A stretch of DNA of 11,114 bases, taken from NCBI GenBank assembly GCA_035606235.1, contig DATNFU010000023.1, positions 1-11,114 of the forward strand, read 5' to 3'. Both the position numbers and the translations under genes were made by a program. Source of the DNA: 66-474 sp035606235 (lineage in GTDB: Bacteria; Pseudomonadota; Gammaproteobacteria; Xanthomonadales; Rhodanobacteraceae). The notes beneath the pieces are model-generated. The model saw nothing but the letters and a program-made list of their open reading frames with translations. It was not told where the DNA came from and did no database searches. Of this stretch, positions 7,265 through 11,114 are shown one piece after another (the stretch's first letter is position 1; every line of letters starts with the position of its first letter).

Positions 7265-7601
7265 GAAATCAAATGATGCAGTACGGGCATTGGGCGCTTT
7301 GGCGCAGGACAGCCGCCTTGCCGCCTACCGGATGCTGGTTCAAGCCGGGGATGAAGGCTTGGCGGTGGGCGCAATCGGCGACCGCCTGAAATTGCCGGGC
7401 GCCACCCTGAGCAACCACCTCAACGTGCTGCGTCGCGCCGGACTGGTGCGCGACGTGCGCGAGGGCCGCAGCATCCGCTGCCGCGCCGATTACGCGTGCA
7501 TGCACGCACTGCTCGCCTTCCTCACGGAAAACTGCTGCGGCAACGATGCCGCAATTTGCGCGCCGTCATGCGCACCTGGCCAACGGAGAAAGCGCTCATG
7601 A
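7263..7601 (+). CDS. arsR: ArsR family arsenic-responsive repressor
   Basis: Winged-helix repressor of 112 residues expected to leave its operator on binding trivalent arsenicals. The HTH region reads LPGATLSNHLNVLRRAGLV (residues 44-62), followed by the wing (REGRSIRCRADYA). The C-terminus has FLTENCCGNDAAICAPSC with C91, C92, C99 and C103. The vicinal pair plus a further cysteine resembles the arrangement in Acidithiobacillus ferrooxidans ArsR (Cys95, Cys96, Cys102), rather than the helix-4 CxC site of the plasmid R773 type. There is no Shine-Dalgarno sequence: the ATG begins inside the operator palindrome, in line with a leaderless start. The stop overlaps the arsI start as ATGA (7598-7601), so the two are translationally coupled. 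Divergent from the GH92 gene. The family is certain; arsenic specificity rests on the cysteines and the arsI neighbour. Confidence 0.92.
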   Translation: MKSNDAVRALGALAQDSRLAAYRMLVQAGDEGLAVGAIGDRLKLPGATLSNHLNVLRRAGLVRDVREGRSIRCRADYACMHALLAFLTENCCGNDAAICAPSCAPGQRRKRS

Positions 7602-8065
7602 AACGCTTCCATGTGCATATCAATGTCACCGATCTGGATGCCAGCATCGGCTTTTATTCCACCCTCTTCGGTTCGGCGCCGAACGTGCGCAAGCCCGATT
7701 ACGCCAAATGGATGCTGGACGACCCGCACGTGAACTTCGCGATCTCGCAGCGTGAGCGTGCGGCCGGCGTGGATCATCTCGGCCTGCAGGCCGGGAACGA
7801 CGCGGAGCTGGAGGAAATCGGTGCGCGCCTGGTCGCCGCGGATGCGGTGGCGCTCGCCGAGCGCGGTACGACCTGCTGTTATGCGCATTCGGACAAATAT
7901 TGGGCGGAAGACCCGCAAGGCGTGCGCTGGGAGACGTTCCACACCCATGGCGAGGCAACCACGTATTCGGCGCCCGGCTCGCATGCGCCGCAAGTGGAGG
8001 CATGTTGCGGACGTCCCTCAACCGCCGAAGCCTCTTCGTGCTGTCCCACCGGCGCCTGCGGATGA
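7598..8065 (+). CDS. arsI: ArsI/CadI-type glyoxalase-fold C-As lyase
   Basis: Member of the vicinal-oxygen-chelate superfamily that in characterised ArsI proteins cleaves the carbon-arsenic bond of methylarsenite and related trivalent organoarsenicals with Fe(II) and oxygen. The 155 residues open with MKRFHVHINVTDLDASIGFYS. They contain the hallmark block DYAKWMLDDPHVNFAIS (34-50), GVDHLGLQ with H60, the vicinal pair C93-C94 in TTCCYAHSDKYW that binds As(III) in ArsI, and EDPQGVRWETFHTHG with E112. H5 or H7, H60 and E112 are the likely metal ligands. The C-terminus adds a cysteine-rich tail (CC at about 137, CC at about 149, then C). ATG 7598 overlaps the arsR stop and has GGAG 9 bases upstream; the frame is open further 5' but lies inside arsR. 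Annotated in some genomes as a cadmium-induced protein. The subfamily is clear; the substrate is inferred. Confidence 0.88.
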   Translation: MKRFHVHINVTDLDASIGFYSTLFGSAPNVRKPDYAKWMLDDPHVNFAISQRERAAGVDHLGLQAGNDAELEEIGARLVAADAVALAERGTTCCYAHSDKYWAEDPQGVRWETFHTHGEATTYSAPGSHAPQVEACCGRPSTAEASSCCPTGACG

Positions 8066-8147
8066 CCCGTTTCGCGCGATTCGCGACGAAATCGAACGGC
8101 GCGTGGTGGCATTGCTCGATCGATTGCGGGCCGGGGCGCAAGCATGA
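8061..8147 (+). pseudogene. Relic: C-terminal end of a thioredoxin-type arsenate reductase (arsC)
   Basis: In the frame starting at 8061 the sequence reads DDPFRAIRDEIERRVVALLDRL and ends at TGA 8145-8147. It matches the last helix of low-molecular-weight-phosphatase ArsC, which in the Bacillus/Staphylococcus enzymes reads FFQRVRDEIGNRLKEF: same F, same RDEI, same R and hydrophobic pattern. Nothing upstream in any frame encodes the CTGNSARS active-site loop, so about 80 percent of the gene would be gone. The break lies at the arsI stop (about 8050-8065). The position after arsR-arsI is where arsC often lies in such operons. The alternative is chance similarity of a short helix. Confidence 0.55.
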
Positions 8148-8275
8148 AAGCGCCCTGGCGGCGGCGAGTTCACCGGCACCGCCGCCTTGCTGGTGGTGAT
8201 CGTCGGCTCGGGACAATGGGCGAAGCGCTCGCTGCCGCGGGTTGCGGCATTCACGGGCAGGCCGCGCGTGACTGA
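8144..8275 (+). pseudogene. Relic: 5' end of an aquaporin/MIP-type channel of an ars operon, frameshifted
   Basis: ATG 8144 overlaps the stop of the arsC relic as ATGA, the usual spacing in a compact operon. It reads MKAPWRR in its own frame. From 8166 another frame reads EFTGTAALLVVIVGSG, and from 8213 the first frame resumes with TMGEALAAAG. Joined, these give the N-terminal first membrane helix of MIP channels of the AqpS kind found in ars operons (EFxGTAxLLVxxVGSGxMGExLA). One extra base near 8165 and one missing base near 8212 would explain the shifts. No later MIP sequence (NPA loops) follows; the frame stops at 8273-8275. As it stands it could encode at most a 43-residue peptide. Confidence 0.5.
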
Positions 8276-8364
8276 CCATGACCAAAGTCCCTGAGCGAGC
8301 CGCGCCGCTTGTGGCAAGCTAGCCAATCGTGCGCCCGCGCACACCACAAGTTCCGGGAATGCGC
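8276..8364. promoter_or_regulatory. Leader region of the MFS-GH92 operon with an imperfect palindrome
   Basis: The 89 bases before the transporter start contain TGGCAAGCTAGCCA at 8312-8325, a 14-bp palindrome with one mismatched pair, about 40 bases upstream of the ATG. Such a site could bind a LacI- or GntR-type sugar regulator, but no regulator gene is in the window and no clear -35/-10 pair is visible. The ribosome site CGGGA is at 8354-8358. Confidence 0.3.
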
Positions 8365-9651
8365 ATGCAAACGAAAGCCGCCAGCCCGCGCACCGCACTT
8401 GCCGTGGTCACCACGATTTTTTTCATGTGGGGGTTCATCACCGTCCTCAACGACGTGCTGATCCCGCACCTGAAATCGGTGTTCACGCTGGACTACGCGC
8501 AGGTAATGCTGGTGCAGTTCACCTTCTTCGGCGCGTACTTCGTGATGTCGTTGCCCTCGGGCAAGGTGGTATCGCGGATCGGCTATCGCTTGAGCATCAT
8601 CGCGGGCCTTGGCGTAACCGGCGTCGGCGCGCTGCTGTTCATTCCCGCCGCACAGGCGCAATCGTATCCACTGTTCCTGTTCGCGTTCTTCGTGCTGGCC
8701 AGCGGCATCACCTTGTTGCAGGTTGCCGCAAACCCTTACGTCAGCATGCTGGGCGAACCGCGGCTGGCGTCCAGCCGGTTGAACCTCGCGCAGGCGCTGA
8801 ATTCGCTGGGCACCACGCTGGCGCCGAAACTCGGCGGCCTGTTGATACTTTCGACCGCCGTGCTGGGCGCGGCGGAACTGTCGAAGTTGTCGCCCGCGCA
8901 ACAGATGGTTTATCGCCTGCAGCAGGCGCAGATGGTGCAATGGCCGTATTTGGGCATTGCGCTGGTGCTGTTCGCGCTGGCCGCGATGGTCTGGCTGTTC
9001 CGGCTGCCGCCGGTAATGGACGTCAACGAGGCCGATGATGCGCGACACCGCTTCGCCGACGCACTCAAGCAACGCCGCGTGTGGCTCGGCATGCTGGCAA
9101 TCTTCGTGTACGTCGGCGCGGAAGTTTCGCTGGGCAGCTTCATGATCAATTACCTCTCGCTGCCGCAGATCGGCGCGATGAGCCAGGCGCGCGCGGCGGG
9201 ATTCGTATCGCTGTACTGGGGTGGCGCGATGGTCGGCCGCTTCATCGGTTCGGCGCTGCTGACGCGCCTGGATACACGCAAGCTGCTCGCCGCGGCGGCA
9301 ACGATCGCCGGCGCACTGGTGCTGACGACCATGCTGTCGCAGGGAGCGGTGGCGATGTGGAGCGTGGTGGCGGTCGGCCTGTTCAACTCGGTGATGTTTC
9401 CCAATATCTTCACGCTCGGGATCGAGAAATTCGGCGCGCTGACCGGCAAGGTCTCAAGCCTGCTGGTGATGGCGATCGTGGGCGGCGCGGTGATTCCGCT
9501 GGCGCAGGGCGCGCTGGCGGACCACATCGGCGTGCAGCACGCGTTCGTGCTGCCGCTGGCCTGCTACGCCTACATCGTGTTCTACGGTTTGCGCGGTTCG
9601 CGCGTACCGCAGTCGCTCGCACCCGCAACGGAAGGGCAAGCCCATGCCTGA
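8365..9651 (+). CDS. FucP/GluP-type sugar:proton symporter (MFS)
   Basis: Inner-membrane major facilitator of the fucose-galactose-glucose/hexosamine group, 428 residues with about twelve hydrophobic segments. Helix 1 carries the family block WGFITVLNDVLIPHLK (residues 22-37), with D30 matching the essential aspartate of FucP. Helix 4 reads GITLLQVAANPYVSMLG with Q119 where E. coli FucP has its essential E135. The glutamine is usual in the GluP/NagP branch, so fucose is unlikely and glucose, mannose, galactose or GlcNAc more likely. The start chosen is ATG 8365, with GGGA 6 bases upstream. GTG 8329 and ATG 8359 are in frame, but the ribosome site overlaps or follows them. The stop overlaps the next gene's ATG (9644-9651), so it forms a coupled pair with a GH92 enzyme, suggesting mannose uptake. 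The family is secure; the substrate is inferred. Confidence 0.9.
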   Translation: MQTKAASPRTALAVVTTIFFMWGFITVLNDVLIPHLKSVFTLDYAQVMLVQFTFFGAYFVMSLPSGKVVSRIGYRLSIIAGLGVTGVGALLFIPAAQAQSYPLFLFAFFVLASGITLLQVAANPYVSMLGEPRLASSRLNLAQALNSLGTTLAPKLGGLLILSTAVLGAAELSKLSPAQQMVYRLQQAQMVQWPYLGIALVLFALAAMVWLFRLPPVMDVNEADDARHRFADALKQRRVWLGMLAIFVYVGAEVSLGSFMINYLSLPQIGAMSQARAAGFVSLYWGGAMVGRFIGSALLTRLDTRKLLAAAATIAGALVLTTMLSQGAVAMWSVVAVGLFNSVMFPNIFTLGIEKFGALTGKVSSLLVMAIVGGAVIPLAQGALADHIGVQHAFVLPLACYAYIVFYGLRGSRVPQSLAPATEGQAHA

Positions 9652-11114
9652 GTCGCTCCGCCGCGCATTGATCGCAACGCTGTTGCTTGCGACAGCGAAC
9701 TTTTCCGCGCAAGCAGCACCGCCTTCGCCGGCAGCGGAAGTCAATCCACTGATCGGCAGCCGCAACGGAGGCAACACTTTTCCCGGCGCCACGCTGCCGT
9801 TCGGCATGTTGCAGTGGAGCCCGGAGAACACCAAGGGGCAACACGATCGCACCGCCGCGCCCGGCGGCTATCAATACGATGCGACCCGCATCCGCGGTTT
9901 CAGCCTGACGCATTTGTCGGGTACCGGTTGTGCCGGCGCCAGCGGCGATATCCCGTTCATGCCGGTGACGCTGCCGGTCACGATCTCGCCTGCGCTGGAT
10001 GCCGACGACAGTCGCTATGCCAGCGATTTCTCGCATGCCGACGAACACGCCGCGCCGGGCGATTACCGAGTTCGGCTCGGCAACGGCGTCGCGGTCGAAT
10101 TGAGCGCGGCCTTGCGCAGCGGCATCGCGCGCTTTGTCTTCCCCGCAGGCAAGCCAGCCAACCTGCTGGTGCGCACCTCGGATTCCGAAGTCGGCAGCAG
10201 CGATGCATCGGTCCAGATCGATCGTGCAAAGCGCGCCATCAGCGGCTCGGTCAGCAGCGGCAATTTCTGCGGCTATCTGTCCAACGCCGATCGGCGCAGC
10301 TATTACACGCTGTATTTCGTGGCGCAATTCGATCAGCCATTCGCGGCAACCGGCACCTGGCATGACGGCGCGGTGCATGCGCATGGCACCTCCGCGAACG
10401 GCGGCACCGGCTACGGCGACCAGCGCTTCCTCCCTGCCGGCAAAGGTTCCGGCGCGTGGCTCGGCTTCGATGCAAGCCACGGCGCGACGGTGGATGTGCG
10501 CGTCGGCATCTCCTATGTCAGCCTCGCCAATGCGCGCGCCAATCTCGATGCCGAAATTCCGCAAGGCACTTCGCCGGAGCAGATACGTCAGCGTGCGAAT
10601 GCAGCATGGAACGATGCACTCAGCCGGATCGCCATCACCGGCGGCACATCGGATCAGCGCAGCATGTTCTACACCGCGCTGTATCACACGTTGTTGCAGC
10701 CCACGACTTTCAGCGATCAAAACGGCGAATACCGCGGCTTCGACCAGCACATTCACCGCGTCAAGGACGCACAGAAAATCCAGTACGCCAACTTCTCGGG
10801 CTGGGATGTCTATCGCTCGCAACTGCAACTGCTGACCTGGCTGTTTCCGAAAATCAGCAGCGATATAGCGCAATCGCTATTCAATCAGGCGCAGCAGAAC
10901 CATGACGAGTGGGATCGCTGGACGCACGCCTCCGGTGCGACCCACGTGATGAGTGGCGATCCTTCGGTGCCGGCGCTGGCGGATATTTACGCCTTCGGCG
11001 GCCGCGATTTCGACCTGCACGGCGCGTATGCCTCGCTGAAGCATGCGGCCACCGTGCCGACCGCGAACGATCTCAGCGACGATGGTTGCGCAGTCGAATG
11101 CGTCGGGCAACGCC
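9644..11114 (+). CDS. Second secreted GH92 family glycosidase, C-terminus off the right edge
   Basis: Partial GH92 enzyme, 490 codons visible, presumed alpha-mannosidase. It starts at ATG 9644, with GAAGGG 7 bases upstream and an 8-base overlap with the transporter gene. A signal peptide ends SAQA|AP (about residue 24). The N-terminal domain has NPLIGSRNGGNTFPGATLPFGMLQWSPEN and GFSLTHLSGTGCAGASGDIPFMP. The start of the catalytic domain has FYTALYH (342-348), NFSGWDVYRSQLQLLTWLFP (W387, D388) and DRWTHASGATHVMSGDPSVPALADIYAFGG. These blocks differ from the first GH92 here (STWSLWDVYRAQQP, HTHFSGSGHSDLGD) and resemble a branch I recall as frequent in Streptomyces, so the pair is not a recent duplication. 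The catalytic EGNAW and GNDD blocks lie beyond the edge and cannot be checked. The family is certain; the linkage specificity is unknown. Confidence 0.92.
   Translation, partial: MPESLRRALIATLLLATANFSAQAAPPSPAAEVNPLIGSRNGGNTFPGATLPFGMLQWSPENTKGQHDRTAAPGGYQYDATRIRGFSLTHLSGTGCAGASGDIPFMPVTLPVTISPALDADDSRYASDFSHADEHAAPGDYRVRLGNGVAVELSAALRSGIARFVFPAGKPANLLVRTSDSEVGSSDASVQIDRAKRAISGSVSSGNFCGYLSNADRRSYYTLYFVAQFDQPFAATGTWHDGAVHAHGTSANGGTGYGDQRFLPAGKGSGAWLGFDASHGATVDVRVGISYVSLANARANLDAEIPQGTSPEQIRQRANAAWNDALSRIAITGGTSDQRSMFYTALYHTLLQPTTFSDQNGEYRGFDQHIHRVKDAQKIQYANFSGWDVYRSQLQLLTWLFPKISSDIAQSLFNQAQQNHDEWDRWTHASGATHVMSGDPSVPALADIYAFGGRDFDLHGAYASLKHAATVPTANDLSDDGCAVECVGQR

Noticed and set aside
8309..8330. 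Sigma-54 promoter (TGGCA...TTGC) before the transporter, suggested by TGGCAAG
   Set aside because: No TTGC element lies at the required distance; the sequence is better described as an imperfect palindrome.
9410..10873. A 487-codon open frame on the minus strand across the transporter and second GH92 gene
   Set aside because: It crosses two genes with clear motifs on the plus strand and shows no recognisable domain itself.

Overview
The window is GC-rich bacterial DNA. Its left part carries sucC divergently adjacent to pilS-pilR, an arrangement I associate with the Xanthomonadales (Xanthomonadaceae/Rhodanobacteraceae). The neighbouring GH92 mannosidases, the FucP/GluP-type sugar carrier and the dispersed ATTCCGG inverted repeats fit a saprophytic member of that group. 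The genus cannot be fixed from the sequence alone.

Layout. (1) 1-1062, minus: sucC, cut by the left edge. (2) 1063-1367: divergent intergenic region with a perfect 8-bp hairpin and a half copy of a REP-like repeat. (3) 1368-4475, plus: pilS and pilR, the sensor kinase and sigma-54 activator for type IV pili. (4) 4476-4747: convergent intergenic region holding a two-hairpin REP-like element. (5) 4748-7084, minus: a secreted GH92 alpha-mannosidase. (6) 7226-8275, plus: a small arsenic operon. A near-consensus promoter and a 16-bp perfect palindrome, which runs into the start codon, drive arsR and a translationally coupled arsI-like C-As lyase. These are followed by what look like relics of two further ars genes: the 3' end of a thioredoxin-type arsC and the frameshifted 5' end of an aquaporin-type channel. 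(7) 8365-11114, plus: a FucP/GluP-type MFS sugar transporter coupled to a second, clearly different GH92 enzyme cut by the right edge.

How it works together. The two secreted GH92 enzymes probably trim alpha-mannosides (mannan or N-glycan type) outside the cytoplasm, and the MFS protein would import the released sugar. The ars cassette sits between the two halves of this mannoside locus and has no functional link to it. With arsC and the channel apparently lost, what remains is a methylarsenite-type ArsR/ArsI pair without any efflux pump in the window.

The clearest unusual points are the eroded ars operon tail, the operator-promoter-start-codon overlap in front of arsR, and the acidic linker in PilR. 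I saw no RNA gene, CRISPR array, transposase or attachment site.
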